A stretch of 64,000 nt of DNA from Rhabdornis inornatus (taxonomy: Eukaryota; Chordata; Aves; Passeriformes; Rhabdornithidae), in assembly GCA_013397075.1 (NCBI GenBank), contig VWZS01003779.1, forward strand, positions 589,187-653,186. Reading direction: 5' to 3'. The notes under the pieces were generated by a model. The model worked only from the letters and a program-made list of their open reading frames with translations. It was not told the origin of the DNA and made no database searches. Positions 37,701 to 48,834 of this stretch are shown in pieces; position 1 is the first letter of the stretch; each line of letters starts with the position of its first letter. Made by a program: the position numbers and the translations under genes.

Positions 37701-39555
37701 AGTGGAGACATTCAATGGGAAAATGTCCAAAAGCAGTTCAAATCACTTCAGATAATTAAACAAGGGGAAAGAATGTGGCATGTTTAAAGAGTATGAGATG
37801 GTTTTGTTAATAGAATGGTGTTAGGTACCTGTACATGGGAAACTCATTACCCATGCTGAACTCATTTTTTTGCATTGTACTGAGAAAGAAGAATTGAAAA
37901 ACACCTCTGTGAACATCACCTTTGTGAGTGCTTGCACTGAGACCTCCACAGCAGAGGCAGCAGGTTTAACAGACTTGTTTATTGCTCTGGATGTACCTGG
38001 GAAAAAATGCAGCAATTGAAGAAATAACAACTAATTTCAGTATAAAGGTCAAAATGACCTGAATTGAGATGCTTAAGAATTAATGGAGTAGGCTGGTGTC
38101 AGCAGGCAGAATAAATGACATTTTTTATAACTGCCTGTTCACCATCTTGTTTCAGTCTCTTCACCTCCCCCAGATACAGGAAAGGTTTCAAATGCATCAC
38201 CAGAGGGGTTTTAAGAAGAGTTTGTACAACAGAATGAAGCAGTGCTTGAGTGGGGGAGAAAAGAGGCACTTGGTCATTGGGAAGGACAAAAAAGAGTAAA
38301 AGAGTAAAGGTCGGGGTGTGTGTGAGCAGCACTCCGGAGGGGAAGGGAGGAGCAGTCACACCTGAGCCAGCCCTGCCCCACCTGTGCCTCACACTGTCCC
38401 ACAGGGCAGCACAGCAGCTCACTGCCATCCCCTACAAAGTCACAAAAATATTTAATGTTCTTCCTAGAACAGCAGCTCCTAAAGTAGAGTGACTACACAG
38501 AGCAGTGAATCAAAGCCAAGGGGAAGCAGAAAATCAGCGTTCAGAGCACACAGAGTGTTATGCTCCTCTCCAGAGCTCAACAGGGCACAGCACCTTCTCT
38601 CCACTGCTGAAAACCAGGTAACCAAAGAGAGGCATCCCTGTGATGTTGAACCCCAGGGTCTGCTCCTGCTGAGATGATGCTGAGATTTTTCCCGAGTGTA
38701 GTGCACTGTTCCAAGTGCACTGACATGAAAAGTGCACAGTTCTTGTCCTTTTTTACAGCCTGATATTCTGTACTTGGTGCCAGGATGGCTGAAGGACAAT
38801 TTGATAATAATCTGCACCTATGTAAATGACAGATGTAGCAAGAAGAAAAGCAATTGTCTCAGCTGCTGAAAGAAGTGGGCTAGGAAAAGCTAGAAAAGGC
38901 TGGATTTTGGGAAATGCATCATGACAGTAACATCTGTTAGAATGCAAAGTTATCTCCTCTGGAAAGTGGTGGGATGAGCATTGCTCCTGACATCTGCAGC
39001 TCCATGAGGCAGAACCTGGTTTGATCTATGGCACACTTGGCTTCCAGGAGGCCCCCTGTATGATCCACTAGATTTTTTTCCATCTCTGACTCCTGTGACT
39101 GTCTGTCTGACTCTCCCTGGGCGATGAAATATCATTATAACCTTTTGAAATAATATATCGGTGCCTGGAGAGCAGAGACTGATTTTCTCATTTGCAAGTG
39201 AGAGGCAGTGTGTTAAATTACCACTCCTGTCATTAAATGGATTGAGGAAAAAAAATCTGCTGTGCTCGAACCAGGACACTTTTCCCCTCCCCAAAAAAAG
39301 CACCTCAGATTTCACCTTGTGGGGGGCCAGGAAGGTGAGGATTAGAAGTTTGAATAACATTCATCATATTCTCTGAGGTTTAGGTTACTTGCTTGACACC
39401 TGAAAATGCTTCAGCAAGTCTGACACGGGAGCTTTCTGCTGACTTACAGAGGATGAGGGAGCCTGTGCTGTGTCTGTCAGAGATCAGGAGGCATAAAATT
39501 TATCTTTCTGGTCCATGGAAGCTTCTACTTGTTCATTTGGCTCTGAGAAATTTGA
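30435..39555. other. presumed intronic DNA, nothing recognised
   Basis: About 9 kb with no recognised exon or transposon. Contents are an A run at 31717-31749, a TG/TA patch near 32285-32320, and a 16-bp tandem repeat 'ggatttgtccctcttt' at about 37142. The longest - strand frame (33793-34356) has no recognisable similarity. Confidence 0.5.
31717..31749. repeat. poly-A tract
   Basis: About 33 bases of A with one G. Confidence 0.95.
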
Positions 39556-39660
39556 TGCTGAGCAACCTGGTCTAGTGGAATGTGTCTGTGCCCATGGCAG
39601 GGGGGGAATTGGATGGGCTTTACAGTTTCGTCCTTCCCAAACCATCCTGTGATCCTGTGA
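39556..39660 (+). mobile_element. CR1 LINE 3' end, sense
   Basis: The span runs 'tgctgagcaacctggtctagtggaa', 'gtgcccatggcagggggggaattggatgggcttta' and 'ccttcccaaaccatcctgtgatcctgtg'. It is short and 5' truncated. Confidence 0.9.
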
Positions 39661-40573
39661 AATGTGAAAAAATCACTGTGCTGATAAACACAGTGACTAA
39701 GTTTGTAAGTCATTGTGCTCAAGAATTTCACTTTTGCATCTTTGGAGCATCGGTGAGAAAGCTGTAGTGTTGTTTCTGCTGATTTTTTAAAATCACATCA
39801 AGGAGCTGATGCAGTTCTTCATAGCATTTGTTTCTGTCTCTTCATGCAGGGCAAAGTATTGATAATCATCTGGTACTGCTGAGCATTGTAGCTGGCAACA
39901 TTTGAGGTTCCAGACATGGTGATGAATTGCTCTATCATACATTAATGTTATTTTGATCCCTGCTCTTTCAGGATTACATCGATCCAATTAGGTTAAGTAG
40001 CTTGCCATCTAAATTAATTTACTTTCCTCTATTAATTTCCTTTACTCTGGGTCAAAACCAGAAATGTAAACCAATCCATTATATTGTATATCTTTGGGGG
40101 GGTGGGAAGGTAATTGAATTACCTAACAGATACATATGCTGGATTGATTGTTTGGTATGTTGAACATTATTGCCATAATTGGAAAATGAAGTGGTGCACA
40201 CTCTGTAGTGGAATTTGAGTGCTTGTTACACTTAATTTTCATAACATGTCAAGAAATGCCTTGCTGTCCCTGGGTACCAACCCTACATACCCAGCTGCAC
40301 AGCTTTTAGGATATTGGACATTTTGCAAGTGGGGACAAAAGCTCCTTCCTCTGCCAGGACTCCCTGGCAGTGTCTCAGAGGTGCTCACCCTCTGCAGAAT
40401 GGAGAAAACCTTTCCCTGGCTCATTGTCAGGCTGGCACCAGCACAGATGTGACAGCAGAGCAGATGTCTCAGCACTGATGTCTGAGTTATTACCAAGCTG
40501 AAGGAGGGTTAGTGCACACTCCTAAAAGCTGTCTTCTTTTCCTAGTGGCACCTGAAATTTCTGTGGTTTGAGA

Positions 40574-40732
40574 TCATGGAATCACAGAGTGGTTTGGGTT
40601 GGGACGGACCTTGAATCCCATCCCATTCCATCCCCTGCCATGGGCAGGGACAACTTCCACTGTCCCAGGCTGTTCCAAGCCCTGTCCAACCTGGCTTTGG
40701 ACACTTCCAGGGATCCAGGGGCAGCCACAACT
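40574..40732 (-). mobile_element. CR1 LINE 3' end, antisense
   Basis: It starts 'catggaatcacagagtggtttgggttgg', passes 'tgccatgggcagggacaacttccactgtccc' and ends in 'ggatccaggggcagccacaa', the reverse complement of the CR1 terminal ~150 bp. Confidence 0.93.
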
Positions 40733-41668
40733 CTGTGTTCCACGTTGGGGAATTCTTTTGCTTTCCTTAGGTTTGTCCAACAGTGGGATTCCATCATCTC
40801 AGTGCTCTTACCAGTCTTTGACAGCTCACACTGGGAATTCTTACTTTCAGCCAGTATTTTCAGGATCTGTATCAAACTTTCATCCTGACAGGGACATTGC
40901 TGACAACAGAAATTTTTTTACCCATGACATTTTCTCACTTTAGTGGGAAGAACTTTCCATGGAAGACTCAAAGAAAAATGAAGCTCTGATGTGAGGGAAT
41001 GAGATCCAATCCAGTGGCTGGAAGCTGAATGTTGACACAGTTAATACAAATACAAAGTGCAATGGCTTTAGGTTGGGCTTAGTTAAAATCCTGCCAGGTT
41101 TGTGATAGCTCCATCTTCATGGGAGATCCAGGCAAGGGCTCTTTACAGTAGGAAAATGGATCTGGTTCCTTCCCTGTCATTGTAGCTGAAGATAAATTCG
41201 GGTCAGATGACCCCTGTTATGGAGCAGGGGAGGCTGGTGATCACAAATCTCCTCTGATATTCAAACCTACGGATCTACGAAGCATTTTCTAAATCTGTGC
41301 CTTAGAGCAGAATGAACAGCAGCAGAAAGGTCACCTTTATCATCATTGCTGTCAAACACCTTGGAAACAGCAGAGCACAAAGCAAGTGTGTTGCTCAATC
41401 ACTTTGCCCTTCTGCTACATCTGTTACCTTTACCTGTACTTTGTCCCATTAAATGAAATTCACTCCCCTGTCCTGGATGAAATCCCATTTCCAAAAACTG
41501 CACAGCAAAACTCTCTTGGCTTCAGCGATGAGATCTTGCCTTTACAAAGGCAGTTAATGCCTGCTAAGTGCAGAACTTAGCAGTGTTAGGTAAATAATGA
41601 TAATTATGAAAGCAGCTGCTCTTTGTGATAATGAGACAGTAGGGAATGGAGAGAGACTTTTTGCAAGA
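40733..41668. other. presumed intronic DNA, nothing recognised
   Basis: No exon or repeat was recognised. Confidence 0.5.
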
Positions 41669-41938
41669 GTGTGACAGGACAAGGGGAGTGGCTCCAAACT
41701 GACCCTGAGTGGGCTTAGATGGGATTTTGGGCAGGAATTGTTCCCTGGGAGGGTGAGGATGCCCTGGCACAGGGTGCCCAGAGCAGCTGTGGCTGCCCCT
41801 GGATCCCTGGCAGTGCCCAAGGGATGTTGGATGGAGCTGTGAGCAGCCTGGCGTAGGGGAAGGTGTCCCTGCGTGGGACAGGGGGTGGCACGGCAGGATC
41901 TCAAAGGTCTTTTCCAACCCAACCCATTCCATGATTGC
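41669..41938 (+). mobile_element. CR1 LINE 3' end, sense
   Basis: The span runs 'gtgacaggacaaggggagtggctccaaactg', 'gaattgttccctgggagggtgaggatgccctggcac', 'gctgtggctgcccctggatccc' and 'ggtcttttccaacccaacc', ending 'cattccatgattg'. It is one of the longer copies here. Confidence 0.94.
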
Positions 41939-43779
41939 TGGACACAGCCCACTTTGTTCCTGGTGGGGTTTGGGGGGCTGCAGGCACAAGAGGTGAGCTC
42001 ACCACTGCAGTTGAGCCCTCTGAGGCACCACGATGTCCCTGTGGAGCTGGTGGGTGTCATTTTTATTGTGTAAATTGTTGGTGTCATTTCTATTGTATTG
42101 ATTATTTAAATCAACACAAAATGTGTGGTTGGGCACCCAAATCTTGCTGTGGGTGTGGTGGTTGCCTGAGATCCAGTTGCTACAAACTCACCAAATGCTG
42201 CAGTGTTTTAACATTCCATATCTATTAATATGCTAATATTTCCCACAAGCTGAAAAATTTAAAAGTTAAATGTGAGAATCTCTGCTTGAGTGCTCACTAT
42301 AATGTGTTGGGGCTTCATTTTTTGCCTTGCCACTTCCTTATTTTCTTGTTTTCTTTTTTTCTTTTTTGTTTTTGGTCTTTTTTTTTTTAGTTTTGTTATT
42401 TTTTTTTCCCTACCTCAAGACAGAGGCTTTTGAAGCTGGGTTTTCTCCCTAATAAGTGTTTGTAGAGTTCTTAGCACAACCAGATCCTGATGGAGCCACT
42501 GGATATTAATGTGATGCAAATTAATCAGTAGTGAAAATTAAATGTGTGTTTATGCTCTAGTTATAATGTTTATACAAATACAAGAAATGTATACCACGAC
42601 TATGTAATGGTTCCCACCACAGTATTTTCAAGGGTGCAGCATTAACCAGCTTTAAATAAAAGAAAGGGTCTGGTTTGTTCAAACAACCAACCCAAGGATG
42701 AAACACCTCTTTGCAATGGAACAGAATGAACAGTGTGAAATGCAGAGCCAGGGATTTTCAATATTCTACACTCCCCTGTTTTCGGAAGGTGATGGTGGCG
42801 CATTTATCTCTTGGCTCCTTCTGTGTTGTGCTTTTGCAGTTCACCAGAAATTTTGTCAAAACTCAAGGATGTTTGTGATGAGGAGCACAACTCAAGACCT
42901 GTGTTAGGAGTAAATGTAAATGATTGTTCCTCCTTCTGGCTTTGTTAGAAATGCTCTTTAGATAAGGAGTTGAAAACAGATCAATAGCAAGACTTCTTCT
43001 TTTAAAAAAAAGACAGGCAGATGCAGTTTTCTCTCTTCCATGAGCTCCCCACAAAAAGAGAAGTTTTCGTGGTTGTCACGCACATGCCCCTCCCTGGGGA
43101 TTCCTGGAAGATGACAATTGCAAGTCCAAATTTTTTATCTCGTTGCCAAAGGCAGGAGGGGAAGCGTGGAGAGAAGGGGAACAAAGTGCCTCATCCCAGA
43201 CATGATCTTGCAGTCTCCTGTGTAATCCTTAAATTTCCATTCGTGAATATCCTTTCAGATGATCAGGATAAATCCAGTGCTGTAAATTCTGTGATGTTCA
43301 TGCAGCGTTTTCCCTGGAGTGTCAATAGGAGGAGTTTGTTTCACTCACCAAGTGCTAAATTAGTCTTTGGGTGGCCACTTGCTGATGAATACAACAGATT
43401 AGATGGGAAAATAAGGAACACAGGGAAAACATTTTCCTTTTCAACAAACCACCATTACTTAACAATACTCTAAACCCCAGATTTCCCATTTAACCTAAAA
43501 TGTGTTGAAAATTACATGGAAGATTCAACACTGAAATGTGCTGGCACAGAGTCCTCATTTGGAAGAAAAATCAGTCTGGAAACTTGTAGTCTATTCACAG
43601 TTACCACAGGAAGTGTTCTTGTCCTGCAGCTTCAATATTTGGAGTTCTATTTTCCATTATTCCCTGTAGTCATTGAATCCTTAATGCCTGGCTTTGATCC
43701 TTATCTCAACCAGAACAGCTAAAGGAGAAATTCAAGGTGAGGTGGCCTCAATATTCCCTGTGCTCTGTTTTTTTTCCAG
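41939..43779 (+). other. 3' end of the intron before the first ADAM12 exon seen
   Basis: A ~24-bp imperfect tandem repeat ('ggtgtcatttttattgt') lies at 42051-42100 and a T-rich tract at 42316-42411. The end of the stretch is the pyrimidine tract and ccag acceptor of the exon at 43780. Nothing coding was found. Confidence 0.6.
42316..42411. repeat. T-rich low-complexity tract
   Basis: About 95 bp of T-rich sequence with runs of 8 to 12 T. It contains an acceptor-like 'tttttttttag' at about 42390, with no exon behind it. Confidence 0.9.
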
Positions 43780-43858
43780 GGGCCTGCTGGCCAGAGGCTT
43801 CACAGAGACCCATTATTTGCAGGATGGCACTGACGTGGTTCTCACACGCAATCACACG
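43780..43858 (+). CDS. ADAM12: ADAM12 coding exon (probably exon 4), prodomain
   Basis: This internal exon of 79 nt completes a split codon with its first G and then encodes 26 residues, starting GLLARGF and containing TETHYLQDGTDV and a final R-N-H-T. The acceptor is a T-rich tract ending ccag at 43776-43779, and the donor is gtaagg at 43859. The HYLQDGTDV block matches the ADAM12 prodomain as I know it. The closest paralogue, ADAM19, differs here. N-H-T is an N-glycosylation sequon at the same place as mammalian N-Y-T. The prodomain acts in the secretory pathway, where it aids folding and keeps the protease latent. The exon ends in phase 0. The preceding exon should end in two bases (GA expected) and was not found in the window. 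The exon numbering is inferred from the mammalian gene. Confidence 0.95.
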
Positions 43859-46800
43859 GTAAGGCTGGGGTGTTGTAGGTACAGATGGTGCTTCATCCTT
43901 AAAATCCTTAAAATAAAATAAAATAAAAGTGTTCTCTGCCAAGATCTGAGCCCTGGGATGAAACAGCTCAATGTGTGATCTTTTTTTGCTGTTGCCTTCA
44001 GTGTCTTTGTGACTGCTCTGATCCTACACGTGAACTTTTAGAGGCAGACTTTAAAGGCTTGAACCAGGTGACTTCTAAAATTTGTGACATTTTTATTCAG
44101 CTTCTTGGAAAGACCCATTAAAATTTGATAATTATGGCAGTCATAGCTGATCAGTGTTGGAGAAAAGCCATGGTTCTGTTTGAGAAAAAAAAAAAACCCT
44201 TAAGATCTGATTTCCAGAGTGCACAAGTTCATATCAGAGGTTGCAAGGCTTGGATGTTTTTCCTCACTGGGGAATTCGTAGGTGGGGTTTGGGAGAGGGT
44301 GTTGGTTGGGTTTATTTTTAAATCCAGGCCATAAGTGTGTTGTGGAAGTACTTTATACTTGTATTTGTGTGTGTGTATGTGTATATTTATGTACATTTAT
44401 TAATATGGATATATACAAAATATGGCTTCTTAAAATAAGCAGTTAAAACCTGCTTTTTACAAATAAAAACCCCTTAAGGCAGGAATGTTTTTTGTCCTCT
44501 GACAGCATGAATGCCTTAATTAGAAATAATGCAGCAAGCCATTTTAATTACAAAGCTTATCTTTTATCTGCCTAAGTCCCATAAAGTATTTGTTATGTTA
44601 TGGTATTTACTTACTGACACTGTCAGCAGAGACACCATGCTTTGTGTTCCCATCCATAATGGGCTTTGCTGGGATCAGGGCAAGGAATTATTTCTCTGCA
44701 TAACATCTTATTTCTGAAAAAGCATCTTCATTATAGCTCCAGACACCCCAAGTAAAGAATCATTTCGAAAGCTTTCAGCACTTTCATTTTCCTGGGTGCT
44801 CATATCTCCTTCAAAATCAGCTCAGGAGAAAATAGTCATTTGTTTTAGGAGCAGGAAGGCTGCAGAGACTCTTGAAGGAAGTAAAAGGAAATAAATGAAA
44901 CACATGAGTCTTTTAGAGATTTACTTTTAGAGTTAACAGGAGTATATGTACAGCTAATGACAGGTTTTCCTTGCTAAAATACAATATCTGTTTGCATAAT
45001 GGCAAAGTAAGTCATGATTAATAATGGCAGTGCATTTATTGCCTGAAAAAGAGAGAGATCAGTGAATTCATTTTTCATTAAATGCTGCAATACGGTTGAG
45101 AAAAGATAAGTCTCTGATTTTATTTTTATATCTCTTCTTCACTGAGGACATCAATACAGTCTGGAGTTGAAACCTAATCCGATTTTCCATTGAAAAGTTT
45201 CTTAGTCAAATTCTGCTTGGAGGTCAAAGCAAGGCAGGTTTGTGGAGCTGTCACTTGGGCAGTTCTCTAGCACACAGGTCAGTGTCTAGGTTATTTTTCA
45301 ATCTATAACACCTGGAAAATTGTCAAAAACTGCTATTTATTAAATTATCTCAAGCAAGGCTAGAGTACTGTTTTAAGTATGATGGATCAGCCTTGGTAAT
45401 TATTTGTTTTGAAGGGGTCACCCATTTTATATACTAGTTTGCAGGAATAAAAAGATCTGATAGCAGAAAAAAAATCCTGCAATTCAGTGGAGTTACTGAG
45501 CTAGAAATCAATTTTCTCCCAGTCCTGTTGCAAGCCATGCTCTGATAAGTTTACATTTTCGATATTGAACTTTGGCATCACATAGCTGGATCTCAGAGAA
45601 ATTGTGAAATGGGCCACAACCAGGAGCTCAGAGTTAATAAAATGACAAGTTGTATGTGGAGAGGGAAAGAAATCAGGCCCTCTGCCATAATTCACTCTTA
45701 GATAAGGACAGCTGGACCACAGCAGCACAATGTGGGGTGAGAGATTGGCTCCCCTCCCCATTTCACTGGGCCTGGGCTCAGCTCTGCTAATGCTCAAACC
45801 CAAACTTTTCTTTCTCAGGAGCTCTGAGCTTCACCTCTGCCTCATGCTTGCTTTAAGCCGTGTGAATAAACCTATTTTATTTTTGGCTTTAGCATATTAT
45901 TATTTATTTAGCATATTAGCATAGACTCATTGCTTGAGTGGGGGGAAGGCATTGATTTTTCTTCTGTCAACTGGATGCATGGAACTGATAACACTGAAAT
46001 AAAGTGAAATAGGGCACCCACACTGAAAGCTTTGGCATCCATAGCAATTGTGACTGAAGTGATCACCCCCAAAAAAATTCAATTTTTGACTTCCTCCCTT
46101 CTCTTGTGGCTTTATCTTTGCTAATGTGTTACGGACTCTTTATGAGGATTGATGATAAAAATACCCAGGAGTAAAATACCCTCACTCTGTTTCTGTCATT
46201 CCTTCCACTGAGAAAAGCCACTGAGATTTGTATTGAGAAAGTCAGAGCTGGCTGTTCTGTGTGCACTTGCTCATGCTGGAAATCAAACAAACATTTTTCC
46301 TGGCTTAAACTTACTTGCAGAAAATTCCTGTCTCAATCATTCCATCTTGCCCAGGCTGTTCTTTCTTCACCAAAATCCTGGTGGTCGTTAGAAATCTGCT
46401 GTGAGTGAAAACCACACCCCAGCCTGGAAAGGTGAATTAATGCAATAATGAACCAAGCCATAGAAAGGCACAGGGAGATGACTGTCAGGATGCAGCACTG
46501 ATAACTTCCCTTGCACTAATCAGGAACCTTTTACTGCAGAATTTTCAGTTTCCAGGTGGCATTCAAAGGACCATGAGAAAAGAAATGCTGGACATGACAC
46601 AATCTTTGCTTTCCAGCCAGTCACATAATTGGGAATGCAATATAACCTTTAGTCAACAATAAAATTAGCCTTGATTCCAGACAGATATGTGGATGTGCTT
46701 AGAAACCTTCTGTGTTTATTAAAGAAATATAATAACCTAGCCACAAAATGAAATTGGACTGTTGTCTCTCAAAATAGAAGACCCCTTTTATTCTTGGTTG

Positions 46801-47314
46801 TTTTTAATAATGTGCAGCTACTTGGTTGGGTATTTCAATACAAAATTTCCTTTCCAACCTGTCTCACTTCCTTCTCATTTGCTTTGTGATTTTTTTTCCA
46901 GGTTATAGGGTTGGGATTAGCTTTGTTATACTTTTTTCCACATACCTACCTTCTATAGGAATACACAGATTTCAATGCCCTTAAATAAAAATAGGGGTCT
47001 CTATAGAAAGCAGTAAAATGCAGCAGCTGAATTGTTCATCTGATTAATTTCATAAAATATTTGATATTGTAGCTTTAAATAAATAACACAGAAAAAGGGG
47101 GTCAGTCATACAAATTTAACATTCTTGATCCTTTAAAAAATAAGAACACAAAACCAAACAAAAAACATCCTATAACCTTTTGGGGTTTAGGAAGCACCCA
47201 AGGTTTCCATTTAGGAGCTGTTTGGCATGTTGAGCACAGAGAATATTTGGTAGGACAGGAAAGGTGCTGTCAGTGAGATTCTGAATGCTATGGCCTGAAA
47301 CTGATAATCACCTT

Positions 47315-47782
47315 TGTCAGGAAAATTAAGCCAGAAACACCAGATGTCCAAAAAGGAGACAGAGGAATCCTTTTACTTTATTAAATGAATGCAGAGGCCA
47401 TGGGCCATTCCCCTGGGGTCTCCCCAAGTTTTGGAGGATGCAGCCTCCCTTTTTATCCCAATTTCCCTCTCTCTTTCCCCATTGGCTGAGGTACTTGAGA
47501 GGCACAGACTTCCCAGAACACCTGATACCTGAGATTCCCCTCTAATGTACAACCCTCCCTTTTCATTTTTAATTCTTATGGAATTTATGGTTTTTCCCCA
47601 TTGTTTCTTTCATCAATATCCAGTTTAATTTATCAGCAACCCTACAGTTTGTTTGTAAATATCTTTTTTCCATTCATCAATCAGTGGAATCCTCCCCATT
47701 GTTCCTTTTATCTCTCAGTGCTAGTTTGATCTACCAGCAGACCCACAGCTTGCTTGTAAAGACAAATCCGTGATTTTTCTCA
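47315..47782 (-). mobile_element. solo LTR of an endogenous retrovirus, antisense
   Basis: A 468-bp element runs TGTCAGG to TTCTCA on the + strand, with canonical TG/CA ends, flanked by CCTT on both sides (47311-47314 approx. and 47783-47786) as a 4-bp target-site duplication. Read on the - strand, it shows CCAAT (47485-47481), a TATA-like GGGATAAAAA (47459-47450) about 25 bp on, and AATAAA (47382-47377) about 70 bp after that: a complete LTR promoter and polyadenylation layout. The U3 part has two diverged direct repeats, 98 bp apart. No internal viral genes were seen. The family is unassigned; a 4-bp duplication would fit gammaretrovirus-like ERVs. Confidence 0.85.
47596..47765. repeat. diverged direct repeat in LTR U3
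   Basis: The block starting 'ccccattgtttctttcatc' at 47596 recurs at 47694 as 'ccccattgttccttttatc'. Both end in 'cacagcttgcttgtaaa'-like sequence. Each copy is about 70 bp with a 98-bp offset. Confidence 0.8.
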
Positions 47783-47860
47783 CCTTGAAATAAAAGGGCT
47801 GGAAACCCAGGAGCAAAGAGCATTTTGTGAGCACTGAAATGTTTTCTCTTCCTGCCACAG

Positions 47861-47937
47861 GGTCACTGCTATTACCATGGCCAGGTCCAGGGGTACCCCG
47901 AGTCCTCCGTGAGCCTCAGCACCTGCTCAGGACTCAG
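47861..47937 (+). CDS. ADAM12: ADAM12 coding exon (probably exon 5), prodomain
   Basis: This is a 77-nt exon with acceptor ctgccacag ending at 47860 and donor gtgagc at 47938. It enters in phase 0 and leaves after two bases of an Arg codon (AG). It reads GHCYYHGQVQGYPESS and then VSLSTCSGLR. The GHCYYHG motif and the S-T-C-S-G-L-R motif are hallmarks of the ADAM12/ADAM19 prodomain, and the two Cys residues probably pair. It joins the upstream exon directly as T-G-H-C, which is the form without the V-I-L tripeptide known in human ADAM12. It is closely flanked by transposable elements: a solo LTR ends 78 bp upstream and a CR1 starts about 80 bp downstream. Confidence 0.96.
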
Positions 47938-48017
47938 GTGAGCCAAGATTTCAGCAATGTTTGAGCTGCTGAGTGCTTGGTTTGATTTTAATGAATTAAT
48001 CAATACTGGGAAAAGGT

Positions 48018-48420
48018 CTGGGGCCCCAGGAGAGGCTGAGGGAGCTGGAAAGGGGCTCAGCCTGGGGAAAAGGAGGCTCAGGGGGGACATTGTGGCTCTG
48101 CACAACTCCCTGACAGGAGGGGACAGCCAGGGGGATTTGGGATCTGGGAACAGGGACAGGAGGAGAGGGAACAGCCTCAGGGTGGGCATGGGGAGGCTCA
48201 GGGTGGATATTTGGGAAAATTCCTTCCTGGAAAGGTTTGTCCAGCCCTGGCACAGCTGCCCAGGGCACTGCTGGAGTCCCCATCCCTGGAGGGATTTAAA
48301 ATCCATGTGGATGTGGCACTTGGGGACATGGGGTAGTGCTGGCCTTGGCAGTGCTGGGGAATGGTTGGACTCAGTCATCCTAGAGGGCTTCTCCAACAGA
48401 AATTATTCCATGATTCTATC
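48018..48420 (+). mobile_element. CR1 LINE 3' fragment, sense (about 400 bp)
   Basis: This is the longest young CR1 copy in the window. It runs from 'ctggggccccaggagaggctgagggagctgg' through 'gaggctcaggggggacattgtggctctgcacaactccctgacagg' and 'ggtttgtccagccctggcac' to 'aattattccatgattctat'. An open + strand frame of about 180 residues spans it, but its translation belongs to the CR1 3' region and is not a gene. Confidence 0.94.
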
Positions 48421-48731
48421 TCTTCTTCAAATGTTGCATGAATCCCTACAAATCATTTTCCCTCTATGTGAGGAGAAAAAACAAAGAATAGATAACACAA
48501 TTTGAGGGGTTTTCCAAAAGCCACCCCTTTTCTCCTGCTGCCCATCCTTCTCTGTGCCCATTTCTTGGCACATTTTCATACTGGCAGTGTCCAAAGGCTT
48601 TCCAGGCCTCTTTGTCCTCAAAACTGTTTGACCAATGCTGTCAGCACTGCTTTGCCAGCTGTGAAATCCCTCATTGTCCAGCAGCCTCATCATTAGAAGA
48701 GGTGGCTTTAGAAATCAGAGCATCAAAGATG

Positions 48732-48834
48732 CCATAATACAGAGAATATGCATGCCTAGAGCTCAGTAATTGTTTTTTGCAATGATACAGAGAACATGCA
48801 TGGTTGTAGAGCTCAGTAATTGTGTTTGTGGCAG
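48732..48834. repeat. 49-bp tandem duplication ending in a donor-like site
   Basis: 'atacagagaatatgcatg' at 48736 recurs as 'atacagagaacatgcatg' at 48785. Both copies continue into 'tagagctcagtaattgt'. The second copy ends in 'ggcag|gtaaga', a consensus 5' splice site. Confidence 0.88.

Larger units (their letters stand above)
43859..47860 (+). other. ADAM12 intron (4.0 kb)
   Basis: This phase-0 intron runs between the first two exons seen. Its donor gtaagg is followed nine bases later by 'gggtgt', which cannot serve as an alternative donor. Small simple repeats lie near 43908-43928 (AAATA) and 44366-44400 (TG/TA). A solo LTR fills 47315-47782. No other coding exon is recognised. Confidence 0.9.

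Noticed and set aside
42380..42395. Strong acceptor-like T-run ending in tag
   Set aside because: No open, homologous exon follows. It is low-complexity sequence.
47957..48505. 182-residue + strand and 174-residue - strand frames just after an ADAM12 exon
   Set aside because: Both fall on a CR1 3' fragment and have no known protein similarity.
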